Below, piece after piece: positions 8,674 to 17,687 of a stretch of 64,000 nt of DNA. The notes under the pieces were generated by a model. The model did not search any database. It saw nothing but the letters and a program-made list of their open reading frames with translations, and was not told the origin of the DNA. Made by a program: the position numbers and the translations under genes. The DNA is from Thiomicrorhabdus sp. Its GTDB lineage: Bacteria; Pseudomonadota; Gammaproteobacteria; Thiomicrospirales; Thiomicrospiraceae. The DNA is taken from the NCBI RefSeq assembly GCF_963662555.1, contig NZ_OY759719.1, forward strand, positions 1,570,985 to 1,634,984, written 5' to 3'. Position 1 is the stretch's first letter; every line of letters begins with the position of its first letter.

Positions 8674-9762
8674 TTAAATATTCCATTTTATCGTTTGTTT
8701 AGCGGTTTTTAACTGCTCTTCAGTTTGCGGTACAATCGGTGCTTGAGAATCTTGAATATATAGAGCAGATGCTACTTTGCGAGCAATTTCTCTAAAGCTT
8801 AATGCTATTTTTGATTCTGGTTCAGCGGCAACCGTTGGATTGCCATTGTCGGTTTCTTCTTGAATGCGTTTATCTAAAGGTAATGAACCTAAAAAATTCA
8901 CCATATATTGTAATGACATTAATTGGGCACCGTCGTGACCAAAAATGTGTTCTTCATGACCACATTTTGGGCAAATAAACATATTCATGTTTTCAACAAC
9001 ACCTAATACAGGCACTTCAACTTGGTGAAACATCTTTAGGCCTTTTTTTGCATCCAATAACGCAATCTCTTGCGGAGTAGAAACAACCACGGCACCTGAA
9101 ACAGGAATTTGTTGTGCAATCGTTAATTGCACGTCCCCTGTGCCAGGAGGCATATCAATCACTAAATAATCCAGTTCTGGCCACTCAGTGCTAAACAGTA
9201 AGGTTTTAAGTGCAGAGTCTAGTTGTGCACCTCGCCAAATGAGAGGGGTGTCCTCACGAGTAATATGATTGGCAATCGTTGCTATTTGTATTCCATGAGC
9301 TTCAATAGGTTTGATTTTATCGCCGTTAATTTCTGGCCTCTCATTATCAATACCAAACATTTTTGCCTGGCTTGGGCCATATAAGTCCGCATCCAAAACC
9401 CCTACCTTTGCACCTTCTGCTTCTAAAGCCAATGCCAGGTTTGCGGTTACGGTTGATTTACCAACACCTCCCTTTGCTGAAGAAACCGCAATAATGTTTT
9501 TAACATTTACCAGGGCTGGTTGTTCTTTAGGGATACGCTGAGATGGTTTGATTTGATATGAATAAGAGATATTGAGAGGCTCTTTGTTCATTAAGGCTTC
9601 TTGAATTGTTTGAGTTAATACTTGTTCATTGCCTTTAGCTGGATAGGGTAGCGCTATTTGAATTGTATTCTTGTCAATAGTGACTGCGTCAAGTTCCTGT
9701 AGAGTTTTTCCAAGGTAAGGTTCATTAATTGAGCCAACTATTTCAAGAGTGTGATTATCCAT
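8674..9762 (-). CDS. mrp: Mrp/ApbC-family iron-sulfur cluster carrier ATPase
   Basis: A P-loop NTPase that carries and transfers 4Fe-4S clusters in the cytoplasm. After an N-terminal DUF59-like domain (about residues 1-80), the deviant Walker A SAKGGVGKST is visible, followed by DMPPGTGD and the cluster-binding pair CPKC. The start is set at MDNHTLE (9762), giving 362 residues; the 15 extra residues of the longer frame are not family-like. It may supply clusters to the iron-sulfur enzymes encoded nearby, but the gene is transcribed towards them from the other side of a terminator, so linkage is only positional. Confidence 0.9.
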   Translation of the reverse strand: MDNHTLEIVGSINEPYLGKTLQELDAVTIDKNTIQIALPYPAKGNEQVLTQTIQEALMNKEPLNISYSYQIKPSQRIPKEQPALVNVKNIIAVSSAKGGVGKSTVTANLALALEAEGAKVGVLDADLYGPSQAKMFGIDNERPEINGDKIKPIEAHGIQIATIANHITREDTPLIWRGAQLDSALKTLLFSTEWPELDYLVIDMPPGTGDVQLTIAQQIPVSGAVVVSTPQEIALLDAKKGLKMFHQVEVPVLGVVENMNMFICPKCGHEEHIFGHDGAQLMSLQYMVNFLGSLPLDKRIQEETDNGNPTVAAEPESKIALSFREIARKVASALYIQDSQAPIVPQTEEQLKTAKQTIKWNI

Positions 9763-9951
9763 AATCTGTCTATTCCAATAACGTAAAAGTAAAAGGTGAT
9801 TGTACAAGGCTTATAGAATATTGAAAATAAAGGATTTTGATGTTTACCAATAAAGCAAAGTAATTAATGTAAAAAAATTACACGTATGAGTTGCTTTACG
9901 TATTAATAAATATTAATATGGATATTGAAAAATTTAATAAAGGTGAAAAAA

Positions 9952-10164
9952 ATGAAAAAAATAATGATATTAGTAGCAGTAGCGTTATCTTTTCCAGGTG
10001 CTGTTTTAGCAGATACTTGGGCTTTTGATAGCAATGAAAAAATTGGAAAAACAGATACGGTAATGTTAGTAGAAACCTATAAGAATCAAAATCTGAGTTG
10101 GGCGTTTGATAGTCAATGCCCTAAAGTTTACGGAATTGATTATGATTCATATTCGTTTAAGTAA
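9952..10164 (+). CDS. small secreted protein with a duplicated WAFDS motif, unknown
   Basis: A 70-residue product. A clear Sec signal peptide (MKKIMILVAVALSFPGAVLA) leaves a mature peptide of about 50 residues. The mature part begins DTWAFDS and repeats SWAFDS 34 residues later, then ends in a Tyr/Asp-rich tail. One cysteine is present (SQCPK). The ATG at 9952 is chosen because AAAGGTG lies 8 nt upstream and the signal begins there; an upstream TTG at 9925 would spoil the signal. A strong terminator follows. I do not recognise a family. Confidence 0.6.
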   Translation: MKKIMILVAVALSFPGAVLADTWAFDSNEKIGKTDTVMLVETYKNQNLSWAFDSQCPKVYGIDYDSYSFK

Positions 10165-10206
10165 TGATTAGATAGTATTTTGTAAAGACAGTATAAATTT
10201 TAAGTA

Positions 10207-10239
10207 AAAAAAAGCCCCAATTCATTTGGGGCTTTTTTA
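10207..10239. terminator. bidirectional terminator between the small secreted-protein gene and slyD
   Basis: The stem AAGCCCCAA / TTGGGGCTT is flanked by an A run on the left and a T run on the right, so it can end transcripts from both convergent genes. Confidence 0.9.
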
Positions 10240-10270
10240 TTAAAGAGCGTTAAAAAAATTAACGTTTCTT

Positions 10271-10750
10271 TTAGTGCTGGTGACCACCATCACCATGAGC
10301 GTGACCATGCTCAATTTCTTCAGGTGTAGAATCACGTAAGCCAACAACCTCAACTTCAAAAGTTAAGGCTTCACCAGCTAAAGGGTGATTACCATCAACA
10401 GTGACTTGATCGTCTTCAATGTGAGTGATTTCTACAGAGTGCATTCCTTGTTCAGATTGTGCTTCAAAACGCATTCCAATTTCTAGTTCATCAACACCCT
10501 GAAACATTGAGCTTGGAACGGTTTGAACTAATGCATCAACACGTTCACCATAAGCTTGATCTGGGGCAATGGTTGTTTTGAATTTATCACCCACTGCTTT
10601 ACCTTCAAGTTCAGATTCTAGACCAGGAATTAAATTGTTATGACCATGCAAATAAGCCAATGGGTTACCGTTTGAGGCATCAATTTGCTCGCCATGTTGG
10701 TTTGTAAGCGTGTATTCGATTAATGCCACTTTATCTTTTTGAATGCTCAT
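10271..10750 (-). CDS. SlyD-like FKBP-type peptidyl-prolyl isomerase
   Basis: A 159-residue cytoplasmic prolyl isomerase and chaperone. The FKBP opening (VALIEYTLTNQHGEQID), the LIPGLESEL segment, the inserted IF domain (QAYGERVDALVQTVP) and the DGNHPLAGEALTFEVEV block all match SlyD. The C-terminal tail HGHAHGDGGHQH is a short His-rich metal-binding tail, as in nickel-handling SlyD proteins. SlyD helps hydrogenase maturation in E. coli, but no hydrogenase is in this window. A fold-back element sits in its upstream region. Confidence 0.9.
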   Translation of the reverse strand: MSIQKDKVALIEYTLTNQHGEQIDASNGNPLAYLHGHNNLIPGLESELEGKAVGDKFKTTIAPDQAYGERVDALVQTVPSSMFQGVDELEIGMRFEAQSEQGMHSVEITHIEDDQVTVDGNHPLAGEALTFEVEVVGLRDSTPEEIEHGHAHGDGGHQH

Positions 10751-11184
10751 TGCGATTGTCCTAATTTTTGAGGTTTTTGAATAAACTCATTACTCTGTTT
10801 GAGCTTTTTGAGCTTAGTAGAAAAGATATTCAATTGAATAAAATATGTGAGAGATATGATAACGTTTCATTTTCATTTGTACATGTTTTAGACGTATTTA
10901 TTCCTTGAAGTTTGCTCATTTTTTTAGCAAAAATGTCTTAACAGTCTCTTAAATGGTAGATATTAGAAGTAAAGATGGCTATTTACTTGAGATGTGCCGT
11001 TATAACCAAAAGCTTAATAACCACTTTTGATTTAAAACAGGTATTATAAAGACCTTTGCACGAGTGCATCTACGTTTAAAAATGGTTGAAATCTGCGAAA
11101 TTCTTTCACATTTTTAATTCGTACCTTACTCGTGGAAAGGCCTCTATAAGCCAATCAATTTTCACTTAATTTGGAGTTCACACT
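10751..11184. other. 434-bp divergent intergenic region, slyD-like gene to hemJ
   Basis: No ORF is supported here. The region contains the promoters of two divergent genes and the 96-bp fold-back element at 11049-11144. The hemJ start follows that element by only 40 bp. Confidence 0.6.
11049..11144. mobile_element. MITE-like fold-back element 1 (96 bp, IS5-like ends)
   Basis: The left end AAGACCTTTGCACGAGT and the reversed right end GAGGCCTTTCCACGAGT match at 14 of 17 positions, and the similarity continues inward (TACG and TTAAAAATG on both arms). The flanking TATA at 11045-11048 and 11145-11148 is a candidate target-site duplication. There is no transposase. The ends are shared with the element at 48774. 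Confidence 0.75.
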
Positions 11185-11607
11185 ATGTTGTGGTTAAAAA
11201 CGTTTCATATTTTATTTATGATGTCTTGGATGGCTGGGATTTTTTATCTGCCTAGAATTTTTGTACATTTTGTTGAGGGTAAAGAAGCCGGACAAGACGT
11301 TACACGTTTAGCTATTATGGCCAAAAAATTGTATGGTTTTATGACGATTATGATGATGTTAGCTATTGGAACGGGTATTTGGCTATGGTTGGCGTATTTT
11401 CCTATAGCTCAGGGCATGGGTTGGTTGCATGCCAAAATTGTCTTTGTACTGTTAATGTTGGCTTATCATATGTGGACTAAAAAGCGTATGAAAGAGATGC
11501 AAGAAGGGCATTTAGATCACAGCGGTGTGTATTATCGTTGGGCAAATGAAATTCCATTGGTTTTAGTAACCATTATTCTTATTTTGGTGGTGGTTAAGCC
11601 TTTTTAA
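11185..11607 (+). CDS. hemJ: HemJ-type protoporphyrinogen IX oxidase
   Basis: A 140-residue membrane protein that oxidises protoporphyrinogen IX to protoporphyrin IX in haem synthesis. The opening WLKTFHILFMMSWMAGIFYLPRIFV carries the HemJ His and Arg residues, and four hydrophobic segments follow. Length is typical. A GGAG site (TTGGAGTTCAC) precedes the ATG at 11185. The gene is alone on its strand and ends in a terminator whose centre is a copy of the dispersed palindrome. Confidence 0.85.
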   Translation: MLWLKTFHILFMMSWMAGIFYLPRIFVHFVEGKEAGQDVTRLAIMAKKLYGFMTIMMMLAIGTGIWLWLAYFPIAQGMGWLHAKIVFVLLMLAYHMWTKKRMKEMQEGHLDHSGVYYRWANEIPLVLVTIILILVVVKPF

Positions 11608-11628
11608 TAAATTAGCAACCATCTTAAT

Positions 11629-11672
11629 AAAAAGCCGTTTTACCAGGCCTGGTAAAACGGCTTTTTTGTTTT
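11629..11672 (+). terminator. hemJ terminator built around the dispersed palindrome
   Basis: Positions 11629-11666 form a 38-bp perfect inverted repeat with no spacer: AAAAAGCCGTTTTACCAGG and its exact complement. A T run follows. The central TTTTACCAGGCCTGGTAAAA (11638-11657) is the dispersed palindrome (copy 3); the outer AAAGCCG/CGGCTTT arms look like an ordinary terminator stem. Confidence 0.92.
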
Positions 11673-11725
11673 TTGCTGTTACATAAGGTTACATAAAAGT
11701 TAAATAAATTAAGTACTACATTCAC

Positions 11726-12889
11726 TTAAAACTCATACCTTAGGCGAACATTTGCTGTAAATACCGAAGAGTCAATTTGTATATTTTCTGCATCATAAAC
11801 AGGATGTTTAAACCATTGTAATGAAGGCGTAATGTGCCAGTTTTGATTAATGGGCACATTCCAATAAGTTTCAACTGTTTGTGCAGGTTGTTGAGCAATT
11901 GGTAAACGCTCAGAAAATAGGGTTTCAGTGTAACCAATGCCAATATTTCCGTTTACTGTATTTAACTGATAGGCGATTGAGAAAAATTGAGCTGCTGAAG
12001 AGACTTCTGGATTAGCAATACCAAAACGAGCTTCTAGCTGATGATCCTTATAGAGATAACCACTGGTTAAATAGCCCCCGTAGTTAGATAAATTATTTTT
12101 TTGGATAAGATTTTGATAGTTATCTAAAGCCTCATGTTTACCATTATGTAGCCATGCCCCCGTATTTATAAAAAAATTATCGCTTTTATATTGAAATTCA
12201 ATAGCACTAAATAAGCCTTTATTATCTTCATTCATTTCAAACAAACTTGCATAGTTACGACTATTGTTGTCTGCAATACCGTGGGTTGATGATACAAAAA
12301 GTCGAGTAGAAATCTCTTGAGTTATTTGCCAATCAATTGCACTACCGAGTACATAGTCAGGAAAGTCAATTACAGGATTATTTACCAAAGATGCACTAAT
12401 GAAATTATGGTTTTCATCATTCATAATTTCACTGCCATCAAGAAAAGAGGTTGCGTCAACTAAGCCTAATGTAATGTTTAATTGACTATTAATGTCGTGT
12501 CTATAATTAAGCTCTGACACCTGAATACGTCCTTGCTCTTTATTATTTAAAGACGAACCCGCATCAGCGTTACTATCTTGAATAAGCGTAGAAATGCCAT
12601 TTTTGCTTGGTGTACTTGAGGCCTCTATATGTAATGTAAACGCACCATTTTGTGTGGGTTGTAAGAGGGTTAAATCAGCTGAAACCGTTGTGTTAGCTTT
12701 GAGTACAGCTTGATTAGCGTATTGTTGAATAACGTTAATGCCACCTTCAATACTTGTTGGTTGAAAGCTATAAACCATTGGCGAAGCTAAGGCGCTTAAA
12801 GCGGCTATAGCTGATTTTAATAAGATGGTTAACTTTGACTTTAAGTTACATGTATTTAAGAAAAAAGGTGGGCTGCCAGCACAAAGCAT
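11726..12889 (-). CDS. OprB-like outer-membrane porin, putatively Fur-regulated
   Basis: A 387-residue precursor with an N-terminal hydrophobic signal segment (about residues 20-42) and a mature part dominated by alternating beta-strand patterns ending in the C-terminal Phe (VRLRYEF) required by the BAM machinery. The late segment ETYWNVPINQNWHITPSLQW resembles the end of OprB-type carbohydrate-selective porins. The substrate is unknown. The start codon is uncertain because the ribosome site is weak. Two Fur-box-like sequences lie in the divergent promoter region upstream, which suggests induction under iron limitation. Confidence 0.7.
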   Translation of the reverse strand: MLCAGSPPFFLNTCNLKSKLTILLKSAIAALSALASPMVYSFQPTSIEGGINVIQQYANQAVLKANTTVSADLTLLQPTQNGAFTLHIEASSTPSKNGISTLIQDSNADAGSSLNNKEQGRIQVSELNYRHDINSQLNITLGLVDATSFLDGSEIMNDENHNFISASLVNNPVIDFPDYVLGSAIDWQITQEISTRLFVSSTHGIADNNSRNYASLFEMNEDNKGLFSAIEFQYKSDNFFINTGAWLHNGKHEALDNYQNLIQKNNLSNYGGYLTSGYLYKDHQLEARFGIANPEVSSAAQFFSIAYQLNTVNGNIGIGYTETLFSERLPIAQQPAQTVETYWNVPINQNWHITPSLQWFKHPVYDAENIQIDSSVFTANVRLRYEF

Positions 12890-12906
12890 ATTAATTTCTA
12901 CTTAAT

Positions 12907-12928
12907 GGTAATAATGATTCTTATTTAC
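12907..12928. promoter_or_regulatory. Fur-box-like site 1
   Basis: AATAATGATTCTTATTTA within this span resembles the AT-rich GATAAT-type hexamer array of Fur boxes. It lies just upstream of the minus-strand porin gene. Confidence 0.5.
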
Positions 12929-12964
12929 ATATGGTAAAGAATCCGCTACTATTTTGTCAATTAC

Positions 12965-12985
12965 AAATGAGAATTATTTTTATTT
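12965..12985. promoter_or_regulatory. Fur-box-like site 2
   Basis: AATGAGAATTATTTTTATT (12966-12984) is a good match to the 19-bp Fur consensus (GATAATGATAATCATTATC type). It lies about 30 bp upstream of the 74-residue protein gene at 13014. Confidence 0.6.
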
Positions 12986-13013
12986 GTTTAGCGGTATTAA
13001 ATAGGAGTTAATT

Positions 13014-13238
13014 ATGAAAATTCAGTTAAGTCTTGAATTGGTAGAGCAACTTCTTGTTTCGGGAGTTTTAAGGCCTTGCGATATCATGAGTTTAGATATT
13101 GAAACCCGTAATGAGTTAAAAAAGCTTTGTTTAAAAATGAGTGTGCCCAAAGCTTGCCAAAGTTGTGAACACAGAGATACTTGTTATTCTCCAGCAGTGC
13201 GTTTTGTTTTAAAAGATATTGATTTTTCTTTGCAATAG
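13014..13238 (+). CDS. small cysteine-rich cytoplasmic protein, unknown
   Basis: A 74-residue protein with no signal peptide. Its C-terminal half carries CQSCEHRDTC, plus two earlier cysteines (RPCDIM, KKLCLK), suggesting a metal or Fe-S site. An AGGAG ribosome site (ATAGGAGTTAATT) precedes the ATG. The best Fur-box candidate lies directly upstream, so an iron-responsive role is a reasonable inference. I do not recognise the family; the product does not look like FeoC or bacterioferritin-associated ferredoxin. Confidence 0.6.
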   Translation: MKIQLSLELVEQLLVSGVLRPCDIMSLDIETRNELKKLCLKMSVPKACQSCEHRDTCYSPAVRFVLKDIDFSLQ

Positions 13239-13319
13239 ACTATATCTCGAATCAATTTTTTCTTAATTTGGGTAAATCAGTTAAAATACGCCCATTCAAA
13301 AAATTAAGAGAATGGTGTT

Positions 13320-14693
13320 ATGTCTAAATCACAACCTACAGTTGGCGTTATTAGTTTAGGTTGCCCAAAAGCAACGGTTGATAGCGAACGTATATTGACT
13401 CAGTTAAGAACTGAAGGTTATCAGCTTACCAATAGCTATCAAGATGCTGATACAGTGATTGTAAATACCTGTGGTTTTATAGATAGTGCGGTGCAAGAGT
13501 CCTTAGATACGATTGGCGAAGCGTTACAAGAAAATGGCAAGGTCATTGTGACAGGGTGTTTAGGCGCTAGAGCAGATGAAATTACCGAAGTACATCCTAA
13601 GGTTTTAGCGGTTTCTGGCCCTGCAGCTTATGAAGAGGTATTGTCTGCAGTACATGACGTTATTGCACCGCCTGCACATAATCCATTTATTGATTTAGTA
13701 CCAGCTCAAGGTATTAAATTAACGCCAAAACATTTTGCTTATTTAAAAATCTCCGAAGGTTGTAATCATCGCTGTACTTTTTGCATTATTCCTTCAATGC
13801 GAGGTGATTTAGTGAGCCGTCCTGTGGCCGATGTCATTAATGAAGCCAAACGTTTAAAAGAAGCTGGTGTTAAAGAGTTATTAGTGGTTTCTCAAGATAC
13901 AGCCGCTTATGGTGTAGACGTAAAATACAAAACAGAATTTGCAGAAGGACGTCCAACCAAAACTTCTATGGTCGGGTTATCTGAAGCCTTAGGTGAAATG
14001 GGTGGCGTGGATGAGTTTTGGATTCGTTTACATTATGTTTATCCTTATCCAAATGTTGAGGAAGTGATTCCTCTGATGGCAGAAGGCAAAATCCTACCTT
14101 ATTTAGATATGCCATTACAGCATGCAAATCCTCGTGTTTTAAAAGCGATGAAACGCCCTGGTAATGTTGAGAAAACTCTTGAACGTATTAAAAAATGGCG
14201 TGAAGCTGTGCCAGATTTAACAATTCGTTCTACTTTTATTGTTGGCTTCCCTGGTGAAACGGAAGAAGAGTTTCAGGATCTTTTAGACTTTTTAGAAGAA
14301 GCCCAATTAGATAGAGTTGGTTGTTTTCAATATTCTCCAGTGACAGGAGCGGTGGCGAATGACATTGCTGAGCAAGTACCAGATGAGATTAAACAAGAGC
14401 GTTATGACCGTTTTATGCAATTACAGCAACGTATTAGTGCTGAAAAAATGCAGGCTAAAGTTGGCAAGGTCATGAAAGTATTGGTAGATGAAATTGATGA
14501 TAAAGGTGCGGTAGCCCGTTCAATGGCTGATGCTCCTGAAATTGATGGAATGGTCTTTATTGATGATGCTTTTCACTTACAGCCGGGTGAATTTGTCACG
14601 GTAGAAATTATTGGTGCCGATGAATATGATTTGTGGGCAAAACCAGTAGATGAGTTTGTAGCGCAAGAGAGTTCATATATTGAACTTGGATGA
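13320..14693 (+). CDS. rimO: ribosomal protein S12 methylthiotransferase RimO
   Basis: A 457-residue radical-SAM enzyme that methylthiolates Asp89 of ribosomal protein S12. In order: the N-terminal UPF0004 domain with its cluster cysteines ([28 protein letters not shown]), the radical-SAM motif CNHRCTFC, and a C-terminal TRAM domain. The [10 protein letters not shown] opening separates RimO from MiaB. The gene stands alone and converges with the PhnD-PAS-GGDEF-EAL gene. Confidence 0.95.
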   Translation: MSKSQPTVGVISLGCPKATVDSERILTQLRTEGYQLTNSYQDADTVIVNTCGFIDSAVQESLDTIGEALQENGKVIVTGCLGARADEITEVHPKVLAVSGPAAYEEVLSAVHDVIAPPAHNPFIDLVPAQGIKLTPKHFAYLKISEGCNHRCTFCIIPSMRGDLVSRPVADVINEAKRLKEAGVKELLVVSQDTAAYGVDVKYKTEFAEGRPTKTSMVGLSEALGEMGGVDEFWIRLHYVYPYPNVEEVIPLMAEGKILPYLDMPLQHANPRVLKAMKRPGNVEKTLERIKKWREAVPDLTIRSTFIVGFPGETEEEFQDLLDFLEEAQLDRVGCFQYSPVTGAVANDIAEQVPDEIKQERYDRFMQLQQRISAEKMQAKVGKVMKVLVDEIDDKGAVARSMADAPEIDGMVFIDDAFHLQPGEFVTVEIIGADEYDLWAKPVDEFVAQESSYIELG

Positions 14694-14732
14694 GAACTCT
14701 AATTAAGCTTGTTAGATTTAGCTTAGCTTAAT

Positions 14733-14771
14733 AAAGCACTATCTTTTAATGCAGTCGGCTAGGGCTTTTTA
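14733..14771. terminator. weak terminator between rimO and the GGDEF-EAL gene
   Basis: AAAGCACTA (14733-14741) can pair with TAGGGCTTT (14760-14768) with one mismatch, and a T run follows. The loop is about 18 nt. Confidence 0.5.
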
Positions 14772-14793
14772 TTATCGTCTGTTTTCAAAAAAA

Positions 14794-17520
14794 TTAAGAA
14801 TTAAAAGAGAGTTCTTCAATAGGCTTAGGTTTATCAAATAAGAAACCTTGAAGGATTGGACATCCTAATTCGATTAAATAGTCTTGTTGTTGTTTGGTTT
14901 CTACGCCTTCAGCGATCGCTCTTAAACCTAAGGCTGTTGCTAGGGCTAAAATTGTTCTTACTATTGCTTCATCATTGGAGTCTTTAAGCATATCTCCAAC
15001 AAATGAACGGTCTATCTTTAGCCAGTCGATAGGTAATTGTTTTAAATAATTCAATGAAGAATAGCCTGTTCCAAAGTCATCTATGGCAAAAGTAATGCCG
15101 AGCTCTTTAAGTTGATTGATTTTATCGACTACTTTATCCATGTTTTTCATCAACAAGCTTTCGGTGATTTCTATGTTTAATTGATTAGGAGGGCATTGAT
15201 AGGTATCGATAGCATGGCAAACCATTTCTACAAAATCATGACGACTAATCTGCTGTTCATTGATATTTACAGCAATTGTTAGGTGTTTAGTGTCTTCATC
15301 TTTAGACCATATTGAAAGTTGTTTACAGGCTTTTTGAATAACCCATTGTCCAATTTTCACAATTAATCCAGATTCCTCAGCGATTTGAATAAACTCATTG
15401 GGAAGTAATAAGCCTCTTTGAGGATGCTGCCAGCGCAGCAGTGCTTCATAACCGACAGTTTTTTCATGAATGTCTACTTTGGGTTGATAAAAAACGACAA
15501 ACTCTTCAAATTGTATGGCATGGCGTAATTCACTTTCAATTTGGCTTCGGACTCTAATGGATTCTTGCATGCTGGGGTCAAAAAATCGGACAGTATTACG
15601 TCCCTCTGATTTTGCTTGATACATCGCTAAATCGGAACGAATCATCATATCTTCAATACTTTCTTTATTGTCGGTAAAAAGGCTTATGCCTATACTGGCA
15701 CTGATAGGGTATTCAGTACCTTTATTCAAGAAAGGTTGAGAGAGTTGTTTAAGGATTTTATCTGCAGTAATTTTTGCATGCTTAGCAGCCTCATCACTCT
15801 TGAAGCCAAGACCTTCGAGGAGAATGACAAATTCATCACCACCATTTCTTGATACTGTATCCCCCTCTCTGACAACTTGAACCAATCTCTCGCCAATTTG
15901 AATAAGCAGTAAATCACCAACATCATGGCCTAAAGTGTCATTTAAGTTTTTAAAATGATCTAGGTCGATAAATAGAAGGGCAAAATAACTGTTATGTCGA
16001 GTACTGTAAGCTCTTGCCTGTTTTAGATGATCATTCAATAGACGACGATTTGCTAGGCCTGTTAGTGGGTCATAAAAGGCGAGTTTTTTTATTTGTTCTT
16101 CGTTTTCTTTGGATGAGGTAATATCATCAAAGGTAGATACGTAGTGGGTTACCTCATCGTTTTCATCTTTTATGGCTGTTATAGTTTGACCAACAGGAAA
16201 CATTTCACCATTTTTTCTTTTATTCCAAATTTCTCCCTGCCAATATCCATGGGTGTTTAAATGTTCCCATAGTTCTCTATAAAATTCATTATTGTGATTT
16301 CCTGATTTAATGAGTCTAGGGGTTTGACCAATTGCTTCTTGTGCTGAGTAACCTGTTAAACGTGTATAAGCATTATTTATTTTGATAATATTTTGATCTT
16401 TGTCGGTAATAAAAATCGCTTCTTGAGTGTCGAAGGCGACAGCAGCAATCTTTGAAGATTCATTGTTTTTTTCGAGTTTTTGATAGCTTTCATGTAAGCG
16501 TCTATTGGTGGCAAATACTAATATTATTAGAATAATAATTATGGTGATTAATAAAGCTAAACTGATAATTTCTGTTCTACGCTGAGACCATAAGTCATAA
16601 AATGTAATTTCTTGAATATTGTCATATGGGTAGACTTTTAAGGTTCTTAATACTTCTCTAACAGGCTCGTAATCCGCAGGGATTCTAAAGCCCTGAATAT
16701 TGATTGCTTGTGCTACTTTACCATTATGGGGTAAAGCTAAGAGTGCTCCGGCAACTTTTGCTGCAAGGCCTTCTCCAACATATGGCATTGAAGCAAATGG
16801 CCACTCCGGGTAGAGTCGAGTTGAGTGTAAAAAAGGGAAATCACTTTTTTCCTGGAGATTAAGTACTTTCAAGTCATTATGTTGAATCTTACCTTGTTTT
16901 TCCATACTTTCTAAAACACCACTGCGAACGAAAGCCGCATCAACCTCACCGTTTAGTAATGCAATAATGGCGTTATCATGAGGCATTTTGGTGGTTTTGA
17001 TATGAATTTCATCTGGTACTCTGATGCCAGATTTTAAGAGCTCATAAGCTTGCATCTTGTAACCACCAAACGATTTTGTGGAGGGTGTTGCAATGGTTTT
17101 TCCAATTAAGTCTTTTAAGGTTTGAATGTTTTTATTATGATTTTTTACCAGAATGCTGCCTGCAAAGTTACGTACAGCATGCCCACTTTTTTTATTGATT
17201 AATGTCGCAAGAGGCGCAGAAAGATTGGTGTTATGAGCTAATTGAATGTAGTGCGAAGAATTGGTGAAAACAAAATCGATGCTTTTATGTTTTATGGCAT
17301 CTTCTAAGTCTCCATAGTTGAATGCCTTTAATTCAAATTTAACGTTTGGAATAGTTTGATTGAGGTAATTAATTAAGGGTTGCCACTTTGCTTCAATAAT
17401 CGGTATAGGACGAAATGCAAGAATACCAATAGAAACTTTTTCTGTAGCGTGTGCAAGACTAGGTATGATTAATTGAGAAAACAGTATTGTATAAATCAAC
17501 CAGTTTTGTATTTTTAACAT
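14794..17520 (-). CDS. PhnD-like sensor fused to PAS, GGDEF and EAL domains
   Basis: A 908-residue membrane protein for ligand-controlled cyclic-di-GMP turnover. In order: a signal peptide, a PhnD-type periplasmic binding domain (about residues 28-285), a membrane segment near 320, a PAS domain (about 360-470), then GGDEF and EAL. The diguanylate cyclase motif NGGDEF is intact with an RxxD inhibitory site (REGD) five residues upstream. The phosphodiesterase motifs EALLR, IEITES, DDFGTGYSS and AEGVET are also intact, so both activities look possible. The start is set at MLKIQN (17520), with AAGG 8 nt upstream. The ligand is unknown. The sensor type recurs in the histidine kinase at 34417. Confidence 0.88.
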   Translation of the reverse strand: MLKIQNWLIYTILFSQLIIPSLAHATEKVSIGILAFRPIPIIEAKWQPLINYLNQTIPNVKFELKAFNYGDLEDAIKHKSIDFVFTNSSHYIQLAHNTNLSAPLATLINKKSGHAVRNFAGSILVKNHNKNIQTLKDLIGKTIATPSTKSFGGYKMQAYELLKSGIRVPDEIHIKTTKMPHDNAIIALLNGEVDAAFVRSGVLESMEKQGKIQHNDLKVLNLQEKSDFPFLHSTRLYPEWPFASMPYVGEGLAAKVAGALLALPHNGKVAQAINIQGFRIPADYEPVREVLRTLKVYPYDNIQEITFYDLWSQRRTEIISLALLITIIIILIILVFATNRRLHESYQKLEKNNESSKIAAVAFDTQEAIFITDKDQNIIKINNAYTRLTGYSAQEAIGQTPRLIKSGNHNNEFYRELWEHLNTHGYWQGEIWNKRKNGEMFPVGQTITAIKDENDEVTHYVSTFDDITSSKENEEQIKKLAFYDPLTGLANRRLLNDHLKQARAYSTRHNSYFALLFIDLDHFKNLNDTLGHDVGDLLLIQIGERLVQVVREGDTVSRNGGDEFVILLEGLGFKSDEAAKHAKITADKILKQLSQPFLNKGTEYPISASIGISLFTDNKESIEDMMIRSDLAMYQAKSEGRNTVRFFDPSMQESIRVRSQIESELRHAIQFEEFVVFYQPKVDIHEKTVGYEALLRWQHPQRGLLLPNEFIQIAEESGLIVKIGQWVIQKACKQLSIWSKDEDTKHLTIAVNINEQQISRHDFVEMVCHAIDTYQCPPNQLNIEITESLLMKNMDKVVDKINQLKELGITFAIDDFGTGYSSLNYLKQLPIDWLKIDRSFVGDMLKDSNDEAIVRTILALATALGLRAIAEGVETKQQQDYLIELGCPILQGFLFDKPKPIEELSFNS

Positions 17521-17687
17521 CGAATTGCCTTGATAAAATCGACTTAACAAAATAAATTTTAAGAAAAGTTAGTAATGTGCGAATTATAATACCTTACTTT
17601 TACTAGGTGAATATAGGTAATGTTCTATATATAATAATTCGCTAATCTCTTGTTTTTCATAAGGATGCATGTTTAGGCCATAGCAAA

